From NCBI GenBank assembly GCA_938050265.1, contig CALLJT010000079.1, forward strand, positions 1-19,102: a stretch of DNA of 19,102 nt, written 5' to 3'. How positions within the stretch are numbered: the stretch's first letter is position 1; each line of letters starts with the position of its first letter. Shown here one piece after another: positions 7,233 to 13,682 of the stretch. Source of the stretch: Candidatus Saccharimonadia bacterium (GTDB taxonomy: Bacteria; Patescibacteriota; Saccharimonadia; Saccharimonadales; SZUA-47). The notes under the pieces are model-generated. The model was not told where the DNA came from. It worked only from the letters and a program-made list of their open reading frames with translations, and searched no databases. Position numbers and translations under genes: made by a program.

Positions 7233-7799
7233 CTACAGGTACATCGCCCAGAGAGCGATCTGATCTGGAGTAAGGTCGCGGCTGCTCGATACGAAATCAG
7301 CGATCACCGACTCGTCAACTTCGATTGTATCGTTTGTCGTTATGATGTCGTTGCGACCAACGCTGTTAACAACATTTGTTTCTACATAAAGTCGCTGTTC
7401 TGCACTGATACTCTGTCCAGACTGTGTGGCGAAATCATCAACCATCTGACGTACGATGAGTGTTTGGTTATCTCCGGGGCGCACTGTAGCTCTCAGTGTT
7501 GACTCTTCTTTTGACACTACGACTGGACCTTCTTGTGGCTCAACTGCTACAAGGTCCTCGATAGCTTCTTCCTGATCTACTTCGAGAGACGCCTCAGGGT
7601 CAACAGCCATGAGCTCATCAGTCATATTGTTGTCGTCAGTACCATCGATAACTTCAACGGTTTCTTCTGGCTCGTTTTGGTCAGTGGATGCGCTGTCGCC
7701 GCCACTGTTGCCCCCAGCACCAACAGCTATTGCTAATATTCCTGCTGCTACCAATGCAGCTACGACTGCACTTGGATTTTCTCGTAATCTATCTAACAT
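7233..7799 (-). CDS. membrane-anchored acidic protein, possible LysM-like outer domain
   Basis: A 188-residue protein that I do not recognise with certainty. A short basic N-terminus (MLDRLRENPS) precedes one hydrophobic segment at about residues 11-28 (AVVAALVAAGILAIAVGA). It acts as a signal anchor, because no cysteine for lipidation and no clear cleavage site are seen. Residues 30-100 are a strongly acidic, low-complexity linker rich in D, E, T and N. Residues about 101-188 look folded: TLRATVRPGDNQTLIVRQMV, AEQRLYVETNVVNSVGRN, NDTIEVDESVIADFV and LTPDQIALWAMYL. The order PGDN, helix, AEQRLYVETN, then ND-x-I-x-V recalls LysM-like modules in Saccharibacteria envelope proteins; this is recall, not a search. 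The folded part would lie outside the membrane. It has a GAGGG ribosome-binding site 8 bases before the ATG and is closed by a terminator. Confidence 0.8.
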   Translation of the reverse strand: MLDRLRENPSAVVAALVAAGILAIAVGAGGNSGGDSASTDQNEPEETVEVIDGTDDNNMTDELMAVDPEASLEVDQEEAIEDLVAVEPQEGPVVVSKEESTLRATVRPGDNQTLIVRQMVDDFATQSGQSISAEQRLYVETNVVNSVGRNDIITTNDTIEVDESVIADFVSSSRDLTPDQIALWAMYL

Positions 7800-7850
7800 G
7801 GTGAACCCTCACTTGTTTTCACCCACCCTTTAATTGCTAAGTATTCTTCC

Positions 7851-7880
7851 AATATACACCACCGATAAAGCTCATGACTA
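7851..7880 (-). promoter_or_regulatory. possible promoter of the acidic membrane protein gene
   Basis: On the minus strand, TAGTCA (7875-7880, four of six matches to TTGACA) and TATATT (7851-7856) are separated by 18 bases. The leader would be about 45 bases and contains a GAGGG ribosome-binding site. An AATACT slightly downstream is an alternative -10. The 153-base divergent gap 7800-7952 holds this and the vbhA promoter. Confidence 0.35.
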
Positions 7881-7916
7881 TTGCACAATTTACAACTACC
7901 CACGGCAGTAGTCATA

Positions 7917-7945
7917 TTGCTCCTTTTGAGCCAGCGAGGTATACT
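7917..7945 (+). promoter_or_regulatory. promoter of the antitoxin-toxin operon
   Basis: TTGCTC (7917-7922) and TATACT (7940-7945) are 17 bases apart, and the -10 box ends 7 bases before the antitoxin ATG. Transcription should begin at or next to the ATG, giving a leaderless mRNA. No operator-like inverted repeat is obvious around it. Confidence 0.55.
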
Positions 7946-7952
7946 AGTGCGT

Positions 7953-8141
7953 ATGAGTACCGTATTAAATAAACGTAAAAAATCAGTCAAAAATGCAATA
8001 GCCAACGAAAGACTTGAAGGCCTGCATGTATCGACTGCTTCACGAAAAATCGCCGACAGCTACGTCGTGGGCACAGCATCTGCCCAGGACGCTGCCAAAA
8101 AAATCCGTGCCCGCTATGGCACCTTACTCGATGAAGCCTAA
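7953..8141 (+). CDS. VbhA-like antitoxin of a Fic toxin
   Basis: A 62-residue helical protein that should bind and silence the Fic protein encoded next. The central segment VKNAIANERLEGLHVS lines up with the Bartonella VbhA inhibitory helix. In that family a (S/T)xxxE(G/N) motif puts a glutamate in the ATP site of the toxin. Here the motif is N18-E-R-L-E22-G23: the glutamate and glycine are kept but the Ser/Thr is Asn. The C-terminal helical part (SAQDAAKKIRARYG) matches the VbhA layout too. An in-frame start upstream at 7881 would add a hydrophobic stretch that runs through the promoter, so the ATG at 7953 is preferred. The stop lies 11 bases inside the Fic gene, which indicates translational coupling. 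With the Fic gene it forms a small plus-strand unit among minus-strand housekeeping genes. Confidence 0.85.
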   Translation: MSTVLNKRKKSVKNAIANERLEGLHVSTASRKIADSYVVGTASAQDAAKKIRARYGTLLDEA

Positions 8142-8742
8142 CGATCCCTACATCGACACTTCACTAGGCATCCTGCGCAACTTACTGAAAGCTTCCACGT
8201 CCGAGGAGCTACGTCTACTTGAAGCACAGATGGTGTTTGCTAATGAGATCGAGATACACGCTGATTCGATACTGAGAACCAACGATCTCATAGAAGTCTG
8301 CATGATCCATCGGCAGCTGTTTCAACAAGTGTACGACTGGGCGGGACAAACCCGCAGCGTTGACATTCGCAGAAATGAAATTAACTCGGAGTTTTTTCTC
8401 CCACACGGCATGATCGAGCTTGCAAGCTCCTATGTCTTCAACGAACTGTCAAAAGAAAACTACCTACGTTACCAAGACCGAGAAGTGTTCGTGACCAAGC
8501 TGGCGTCTTTCTATGATCAACTGAACTATATACATCCATTTCGCGAAGGCAATGGTCGAACGCAACGACTATTCTGGAGTAGAGTTGCAAGCGACGCAGG
8601 CTACTGGATAAACTGGGATGGCATAGAGGCAGCAGAAAACGACACTGCCTGCAAGATAGCTGCTGAGCAGATGGACACTACGCTCCTCGTAGACATGTTC
8701 TCTAGAATCGTAACCAAAGAACCTCAATCTACGCCTCTTTAA
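8131..8742 (+). CDS. Fic-domain AMP transferase (toxin)
   Basis: A 203-residue Fic protein, likely an AMP transferase that modifies a hydroxyl side chain of a target protein using ATP. The catalytic motif is at 135-146, HPFREGNGRTQR, with H135 as the base, E139 for metal binding and the GNGR anion-binding loop all intact. The target-binding flap lies around residues 76-92 (SVDIRRNEINSEFFLPH), and YDWAGQTR precedes it as in VbhT-type Fic domains. No inhibitory helix is present in the protein itself, so this is a class I Fic controlled by the antitoxin upstream. VbhT-type toxins modify GyrB and ParE; whether this one does is inference. The ATG at 8131 overlaps the antitoxin by 11 bases; 8116 is the alternative ATG. 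Its end overlaps the end of uvrB, on the other strand, by 14 bases. There is no secretion signal. Confidence 0.92.
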   Translation: MKPNDPYIDTSLGILRNLLKASTSEELRLLEAQMVFANEIEIHADSILRTNDLIEVCMIHRQLFQQVYDWAGQTRSVDIRRNEINSEFFLPHGMIELASSYVFNELSKENYLRYQDREVFVTKLASFYDQLNYIHPFREGNGRTQRLFWSRVASDAGYWINWDGIEAAENDTACKIAAEQMDTTLLVDMFSRIVTKEPQSTPL

Positions 8743-10711
8743 CCTCCTGTATAAGGTCGCGGAGTTCGGCGGCTTTTTCGAATTCGAGATTGGCGCTGGC
8801 AAGTTTCATCTGACGTTCGAGATCTATGATCAGGTTGTTGTGTTCGTCTTTTGGTATTTTCTTCAGGTTGATGCCAAGCTTTTTAGCAGTTGACTGGTCT
8901 TGTGGCTTGACGCGTTCGATGCCTTTGCTCATAGCTTTGGCGACAGTTGCCGGGGTGATGCCGTGCTGTTTATTGTGGGCTGCCTGAATGTCACGGCGAC
9001 GATTTGTCTCTGAGAGTGCTGCTGTTATACTTTTAGTCATCACGTCTGCATACATGATCACTCGGCCTTCTTGATGACGAGCGGCTCTACCGATAGTCTG
9101 CACTAATGCCGTTTCACTACGCAGGAAGCCTTCTTTGTCCGCATCGAGTATCGCGACAAGAGTCACTTCCGGGAGGTCAAGCCCTTCTCGCAGCAAGTTA
9201 ATACCGATCAACACATCGTAGATACCCATGCGCAAATCACGCAAGATATCTGTCCTATCGAGAGTGTCAACGTCGCTATGCAGGTACGCGACTTTAATAT
9301 CCAGCTCCTTGAGGTAGTCTGTCAGGTCTTCAGACATGCGTTTCGTCAGTGTCGTCACTAGCACCCGTTGCTGCTTGGCGATCGTTGCGCGTATTTCAGC
9401 GATCAGATCATCAACCTGGTGCTCAATCGGTCGGATTTCGACTTTAGGGTCGAGCAGTCCAGTTGGACGTATAATTTGCTGCGCGGGTGATGGACTGCGC
9501 GACAGCTCGTACTCTGATGGTGTTGCGCTCACGTATACAACCTGGTTGACGTGCCTCTGGAACTCCGTGAACTTGAGCGGCCTGTTGTCAAGCGCGCTCG
9601 GCAGGCGAAATCCATAATCAACCAACACCTCTTTACGCGCTCGATCGCCGTTATACATACCACGTAGCTGCGGCATCGTCATATGAGACTCATCAATCAA
9701 AAGCAGGAAATCATCAGGGTAGTAATCCAGAAGTGTTGCTGGCTGCTCGCCCTCCTCGCGGTCGGTGAGATAGCGACTGTAGTTTTCTATACCTTTGACA
9801 AACCCAGTCTGCTCCAGCATCTCCAGGTCAAACTTCGTACGTTGCGCCAGTCGCTGTGCTTCGAGTAGCTTGCCTTCGGACTCAAACTGCGCCAATCGCT
9901 GCTGTAGCTCGTCTTGAATCTTAACGAGCGCACCTTTGAGTTTTTGCTGTGGGGTCACGTAGTGGCTACTCGGAAATATCGTCACAGAGTCAGGTTTACC
10001 GAGTACCTCACCAGTCAATGCGTTCATCTGCGTAATACCGTCGATCTCATCACCAAAAAACTCCACACGGTACGCGACTTCTTCGCTGGCAGGAAATATA
10101 TCTATCACGTCACCACGCACTCGGAACGTCCCGCGGGCGAAATCGATGTCATTGCGCTGGTACTGGATGTCTGTCAGCTGGCGAATGAACTTGTCGCGTA
10201 CTTTTCGCTCTCCGTTCGTGAGCGTTATTGACAGGTCAGCGTAGTCACTTGGGCTACCGATACCGTAGATGCAGCTGACGCTAGCGATGATGATCACGTC
10301 GTTGCGTGACAGCAGCGCATCCGTAGCTGCGTGCCGCAGGCGGTCTATTTCTTCGTTGATGTCGCTGTCTTTTTCGATGAACGTGTCCGAACGAGGCACA
10401 TACGCCTCTGGCTGGTAGTAGTCAAAATAGCTGACGAAATAATGCACCGCGTTGTCCGGGAAAAAGTTTTTAAACTCTTCATACAGCTGCGCTGCGAGTG
10501 TTTTGTTGTGACACAGCACCAGTGTTGGTTTCTGTGTCTGTGCGATCACGTTACTCATGGTAAACGTCTTACCGCTTCCCGTTACCCCTAGTAGCACCTG
10601 CTCTTTGATACCCGAATTCACCCCAGCCACCAACTGTTCAATAGCCTTCGGCTGGTCACCAGTCGGTTTGTAGTCACTCTGTAGCCTAAACGTTTGGTTG
10701 CTCACTTTCAT
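8729..10711 (-). CDS. uvrB: excinuclease ABC subunit B
   Basis: UvrB is the damage-verifying helicase-like subunit of nucleotide excision repair. It is loaded by UvrA and recruits UvrC. The 660-residue protein has all the expected parts: Walker A GVTGSGKT (42-49), the CHNKTLAAQL motif, the DNA-inserting beta-hairpin with YFDYYQPEAYVP (95-106), the Walker B-type DESHMT, the TLTKRMSEDL and INLLREGLDLPEV helicase motifs and QTIGRAARH. The C-terminal UVR domain (NLEFEKAAELRDLIQEV) contacts UvrC. An in-frame start at 10762 would add 17 residues, but MKVSNQTFRLQSDYKPTGDQ is the normal UvrB N-terminus, and the promoter box lies between the two candidate starts. A TACAAT box ends 6 bases before the ATG, so the transcript is likely leaderless. 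No uvrA or uvrC is in the window. Confidence 0.98.
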   Translation of the reverse strand: MKVSNQTFRLQSDYKPTGDQPKAIEQLVAGVNSGIKEQVLLGVTGSGKTFTMSNVIAQTQKPTLVLCHNKTLAAQLYEEFKNFFPDNAVHYFVSYFDYYQPEAYVPRSDTFIEKDSDINEEIDRLRHAATDALLSRNDVIIIASVSCIYGIGSPSDYADLSITLTNGERKVRDKFIRQLTDIQYQRNDIDFARGTFRVRGDVIDIFPASEEVAYRVEFFGDEIDGITQMNALTGEVLGKPDSVTIFPSSHYVTPQQKLKGALVKIQDELQQRLAQFESEGKLLEAQRLAQRTKFDLEMLEQTGFVKGIENYSRYLTDREEGEQPATLLDYYPDDFLLLIDESHMTMPQLRGMYNGDRARKEVLVDYGFRLPSALDNRPLKFTEFQRHVNQVVYVSATPSEYELSRSPSPAQQIIRPTGLLDPKVEIRPIEHQVDDLIAEIRATIAKQQRVLVTTLTKRMSEDLTDYLKELDIKVAYLHSDVDTLDRTDILRDLRMGIYDVLIGINLLREGLDLPEVTLVAILDADKEGFLRSETALVQTIGRAARHQEGRVIMYADVMTKSITAALSETNRRRDIQAAHNKQHGITPATVAKAMSKGIERVKPQDQSTAKKLGINLKKIPKDEHNNLIIDLERQMKLASANLEFEKAAELRDLIQEVKEA

Positions 10712-10717
10712 ACACCC

Positions 10718-10723
10718 ATTGTA
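10718..10723 (-). promoter_or_regulatory. extended -10 box of uvrB
   Basis: TACAAT on the minus strand preceded by TGG, giving a TGnTACAAT extended -10. It ends 6 bases before the uvrB ATG, so the transcript would begin at the start codon. No LexA-type operator was noticed, and the -35 region is poor, as is common with an extended -10. Confidence 0.55.
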
Positions 10724-10792
10724 CCAAGCACCCGCAACCAAACTTATCCACACCCAACCCAAGAGATTGAACCTGCCTGCACTGCAATGGAC

Positions 10793-10835
10793 TATACTCA
10801 GTAATATGTTATTATATATTGATATTGAACGAGGA
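10793..10835 (+). promoter_or_regulatory. -10 box and ribosome-binding site of the 10844 gene
   Basis: TATACT at 10793-10798 is a good -10 box. TTGAAC at 10767-10772 could serve as -35, but the 20-base spacing is long. A strong Shine-Dalgarno sequence GAGGAG at 10830-10835 sits 8 bases before the TTG at 10844 and decides that start. A second AT-rich box, TATATT near 10816, is an alternative -10. Confidence 0.5.
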
Positions 10836-10843
10836 GTTTATCT

Positions 10844-11728
10844 TTGGCGTCACCGACAGAACATACGACAGTCAAGTCACCATTTACAGAAACATTTGAA
10901 AATTTACAAACACAGCTAGACAGTCTCGTAACAGATGAACGTAACGCGAAAGATGTCACTGACGCTACGAGCTGTGCAGGTGGATACAGCTGGGATTCCG
11001 AGCTATCGTTTGTTGATCACGCGTCTTACCGTGAAATAGCAGGACGTTTTATTGGGGTCGACATGCTCGGCATCATCAACAAAATAGCAGAAAGTAATGC
11101 GACTACACGTGAGCGAACCCTGGGGGGGCTCGTTGCGTCTCAACACGTCCACAGACTAAGACTGCAAGGACTCACCGCTGAGCACCTCCAACGTAAAAGC
11201 CAACATTTCCCTGATCAGCTCAGCGATCTCGAGAGCAACGCCAATAGGCTCGAAAAGGCAGTGAACGGACAGCCGGTCCTACAGCTCACAAACTCAGGCG
11301 ATGGTGCTGCCGTCACATTTCTAAGTGATGCGAGTGTCTCATACCAGCCTGGTAGAGTATCGGAGCCGAATGAGGGCAACGGTAAACGTACGCTCATCGA
11401 GGCCCCTCGAATACAATTTAATTCTTCAGAATCTACAATTGTTACTCATGCAAATGCTACTGAACCAAACGGAAGCCGCCGGCCCATAAAAGAAGAAGAC
11501 TGGCAATACCAACATGACAAACCTGGCTCCCCCATCGAAGCTGTTACCCATATCGATGCGTTCATGAAAGCCACTAATAACTTCTGCGAGGAATTTCCTT
11601 ACACGGCTAGAAAGCGCGGAATCATAGTAGTTGGAACAAACGCGATAAACAGATACACCAATGAAGTCGTCGTTGATAGTCCGCAAGGCTTGGCCATCGA
11701 ATTAGCATTGCATGGCCCATTACCGTAA
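10844..11728 (+). CDS. unrecognised 294-residue protein, TTG start
   Basis: I do not recognise this protein. It begins with a TTG supported by GAGGAG eight bases upstream; no ATG lies nearby, the first internal methionine being about 75 residues in. Residues 1-40 are polar and probably disordered or helical (SPFTETFENLQTQLDSLV). Residues 47-130 look helical (YSWDSELSFVDHASYREIAG, then VHRLRLQGLTAEHLQRKS). Residues 145-215 look beta-rich or loop-like (PVLQLTNSGDGAAVTFLSDA, TLIEAPRIQFN). The C-terminal 65 residues hold a hydrophobic strand GIIVVGTNAI and end in LAIELALHGPLP. There is no signal peptide, transmembrane segment, metal cluster or nucleotide-binding motif. It is a single plus-strand gene between uvrB (divergent) and the LOG-like gene (convergent, 8 bases apart). 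The intact frame over 885 bases with a clear ribosome-binding site makes a real gene likely. It may be lineage-specific. Confidence 0.75.
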   Translation: MASPTEHTTVKSPFTETFENLQTQLDSLVTDERNAKDVTDATSCAGGYSWDSELSFVDHASYREIAGRFIGVDMLGIINKIAESNATTRERTLGGLVASQHVHRLRLQGLTAEHLQRKSQHFPDQLSDLESNANRLEKAVNGQPVLQLTNSGDGAAVTFLSDASVSYQPGRVSEPNEGNGKRTLIEAPRIQFNSSESTIVTHANATEPNGSRRPIKEEDWQYQHDKPGSPIEAVTHIDAFMKATNNFCEEFPYTARKRGIIVVGTNAINRYTNEVVVDSPQGLAIELALHGPLP

Positions 11729-11736
11729 GTCGATAG

Positions 11737-12399
11737 TTACCCGGCGCGTTTTGAGGTGTGTGCTTGGTCGCTCGATGTGAAGCCGTGTTTGCCAGCGAGA
11801 GGTTCGCAGACACTGGCTTTGACCATCCATTGTTCTTTGAGCTCATCAAGTTTGATGTCGCTGGTTTCTTCTTCGAGCACTGATACTATTTTTTGAACGA
11901 GTTTAACCGGGTCAGTGTCAAAAAACACACGGCTGCCAGACGGCTCTTCAAGTTTCTCGAGCAGCTCAGGAATGACGTCCGCCAGACCACCTGAACCAAG
12001 CAGCACACCACACGGCATGTGAGCCTCAAGCGCTGTCGTGAATTCATGCAGTGAGCCCATACGTCCACCTACTGTTATAACCGCGTCGCTGCTCAGCACA
12101 AGGTGAATATCCCGACCTATATAGTGCATACCGGTATAGTTAATGTAGTCAAAAAACCCAACCGGCAGTCGATATTTCTTAGTATGCGCACGCAGACTAG
12201 CAGCAGGGCTAAACCCAATGCTCATGCCTCCGGCATCTTTAGTGCCCTTCGCTGCATACAGCGGCAATCCGACAGTCGCTCCGGTGGTCAGTACGTTACC
12301 AGATTTAGCGATCTCCACGCCCAGTTCGTACGCTAAACCACAGCTACTGTCTACTGACTCACCTGCCGCTGCTCCAGATACGCAAATTGAAAAATTCAT
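11737..12399 (-). CDS. LOG/TIGR00725-like Rossmann-fold protein
   Basis: A 220-residue protein of the SLOG superfamily, closest in appearance to TIGR00725 proteins. The N-terminus MNFSICVSGAAAG is the first beta strand and phosphate loop. GNVLTTGATVGLPLYAAKG follows, equal to the usual LISGGxxG-VMExxxKGA region. VGGRMGSLHEFTTALE at 110-124 is the signature GGxxGTxxE, with glutamate 119 kept and T replaced by S. Members of this superfamily bind or cut nucleotides (LOG enzymes release cytokinin bases from nucleoside monophosphates), but the substrate of TIGR00725-type bacterial proteins is not established. The last 45 residues (from about EETSDIKLDELK) are a helical, charged extension. A GAGGA Shine-Dalgarno sequence lies 5 bases before the ATG. 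It is the final gene of the fba-pfkB unit, 44 bases after the previous gene. It could scavenge a nucleotide, but nothing here shows which. Confidence 0.82.
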   Translation of the reverse strand: MNFSICVSGAAAGESVDSSCGLAYELGVEIAKSGNVLTTGATVGLPLYAAKGTKDAGGMSIGFSPAASLRAHTKKYRLPVGFFDYINYTGMHYIGRDIHLVLSSDAVITVGGRMGSLHEFTTALEAHMPCGVLLGSGGLADVIPELLEKLEEPSGSRVFFDTDPVKLVQKIVSVLEEETSDIKLDELKEQWMVKASVCEPLAGKHGFTSSDQAHTSKRAG

Positions 12400-12443
12400 A
12401 CTTGTCCTCGTCTACTCGTTGTTTAGTGATAACCTGCTTATGC

Positions 12444-13658
12444 CTATAATACCACGGCCGAAGAATACTCAGAAAGCTGCTGTGCGAGTGACCGTGCGAG
12501 CACGTCTTCTTTGAGATAGCGGATATGCAGCTCGTTCCACAGTGACGCAACGCAGTGGTCTGCCAGCCTGTCTTCATACCGCAGGCGCGCAGCCAGACAT
12601 AGTGCTACGTCTAGCACGTGCATCGACACCGGTAACTGGTCAGTTTTCACACCAACGAAATGACCACCGACCCAGAAATCCATGGTTTCATCAATAGCAG
12701 CGAGCTTAGACTCCGTGCTTTCCCAGTACAAGTCAAACGAGTCATACGCAAACACATCAGCGGCGGTCGCTACATGCCCATCGCCTATCAGCTCGTGCAC
12801 GACTCGCCACGTAGGCTGCATCGAATACACGGTATCGATAACGTGCACTTCGCCGCTCGATATCCGCACCACAGAGTTATTGAACCCGTCCGCAAGTGAC
12901 CGGGCCCTGTATGGGATGGATTGTGTACTGATGTGCGTTGCTGCCTGCAACACCAAACCAAGACTGAGTAGTGTTGACCCGCGCTGATTCACGTCAACCA
13001 CAGGTAGTACGCACACGACGCCTGTTTCATTGTTCGTGAGCGCCACACCAGAACTAGCAAGCTGCCTGACAGCCTTGCGATACCATTCAACAGGCATGGT
13101 TAGCACGTGTACCGACTGCCACTGGATGTGTTTAGCTTCCAGCCGGCGCATCTTAGCAACAATTTGCGTCCTCCATGACTCGTTTTCGACTGCACACGCC
13201 AGCGCGTAGAGTACTCGCGCATCGTAGCGTTTGACTACCGAGTCGATCGATCGGTACTTCAGTAGTCGTAGTGTACGCTTCGGGGGCACTGCTTTAAGTA
13301 GCCGTTTAATGCCAGATGGCATGATCGCCATACAGTGGTCTTGGCCGCTCAGCTCATCCGCTTGTGCTGCTATTTTGACAGCAGCTTGTTCCACGTTACT
13401 CGTGTATATGCCCAGTTTTGTGGTTATTTTAACATCGTCCTCAGCCAACCGAGCCAACAACGCATCATAGACGTGTCGCGCAGATGTGGTCTCCACATTG
13501 AGCCCAAGCTGCGTAATCCGGTTGCGAGAGCTCGACACTACATCGGCAGCCAGACGCACATCAATACCGGGCCGAAGAGCAACTGACTCCAGGCTCTCTA
13601 TATAGTCTCCGAACTTGTCCTGATTCACTCCGAGCAGCGACACGAGTAGCTTAGACAT
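12444..13658 (-). CDS. conserved unnamed protein, 404 residues
   Basis: A cytoplasmic-looking protein without transmembrane segments or signal peptide, whose function I do not know. The N-terminal part (residues 1-75) includes MSKLLVSLLGVNQDKFGDYI, ALRPGIDVRLAADVV, ITQLGLNVE and SARHVYDALLARLAEDD. It resembles, from memory, an N-terminal helical domain of an unnamed Saccharibacteria protein family with the same order (xGVDxRLxAE, LGLD, GxELYHAL). The middle (about 120-200) contains RLLKAVPPKRTLRLLKYRSI and MPVEWYRKAVRQL, rich in basic residues, which could suit nucleic-acid binding. The remainder (210-404) mixes predicted beta strands and helices, with HVLDVALCLAARLRYEDRLA and LWNELHIRYLKEDVLARSLA. 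No catalytic signature was found. It follows the PfkB-like kinase by 24 bases and precedes the LOG-like gene by 44, so it is probably co-transcribed with sugar genes. Confidence 0.82.
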   Translation of the reverse strand: MSKLLVSLLGVNQDKFGDYIESLESVALRPGIDVRLAADVVSSSRNRITQLGLNVETTSARHVYDALLARLAEDDVKITTKLGIYTSNVEQAAVKIAAQADELSGQDHCMAIMPSGIKRLLKAVPPKRTLRLLKYRSIDSVVKRYDARVLYALACAVENESWRTQIVAKMRRLEAKHIQWQSVHVLTMPVEWYRKAVRQLASSGVALTNNETGVVCVLPVVDVNQRGSTLLSLGLVLQAATHISTQSIPYRARSLADGFNNSVVRISSGEVHVIDTVYSMQPTWRVVHELIGDGHVATAADVFAYDSFDLYWESTESKLAAIDETMDFWVGGHFVGVKTDQLPVSMHVLDVALCLAARLRYEDRLADHCVASLWNELHIRYLKEDVLARSLAQQLSEYSSAVVL

Positions 13659-13682
13659 TGTGCAAATAACCCAATCTTACAG

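Noticed and set aside
7881..7952. Longer antitoxin start with a hydrophobic N-terminus
   Set aside because: The extra 24 codons cover the promoter -35 and -10 boxes and resemble no VbhA protein; the ATG at 7953 matches the family length.
10712..10762. 17-residue N-terminal extension of UvrB
   Set aside because: The extension has no counterpart in UvrB proteins, and the likely promoter box lies within it.
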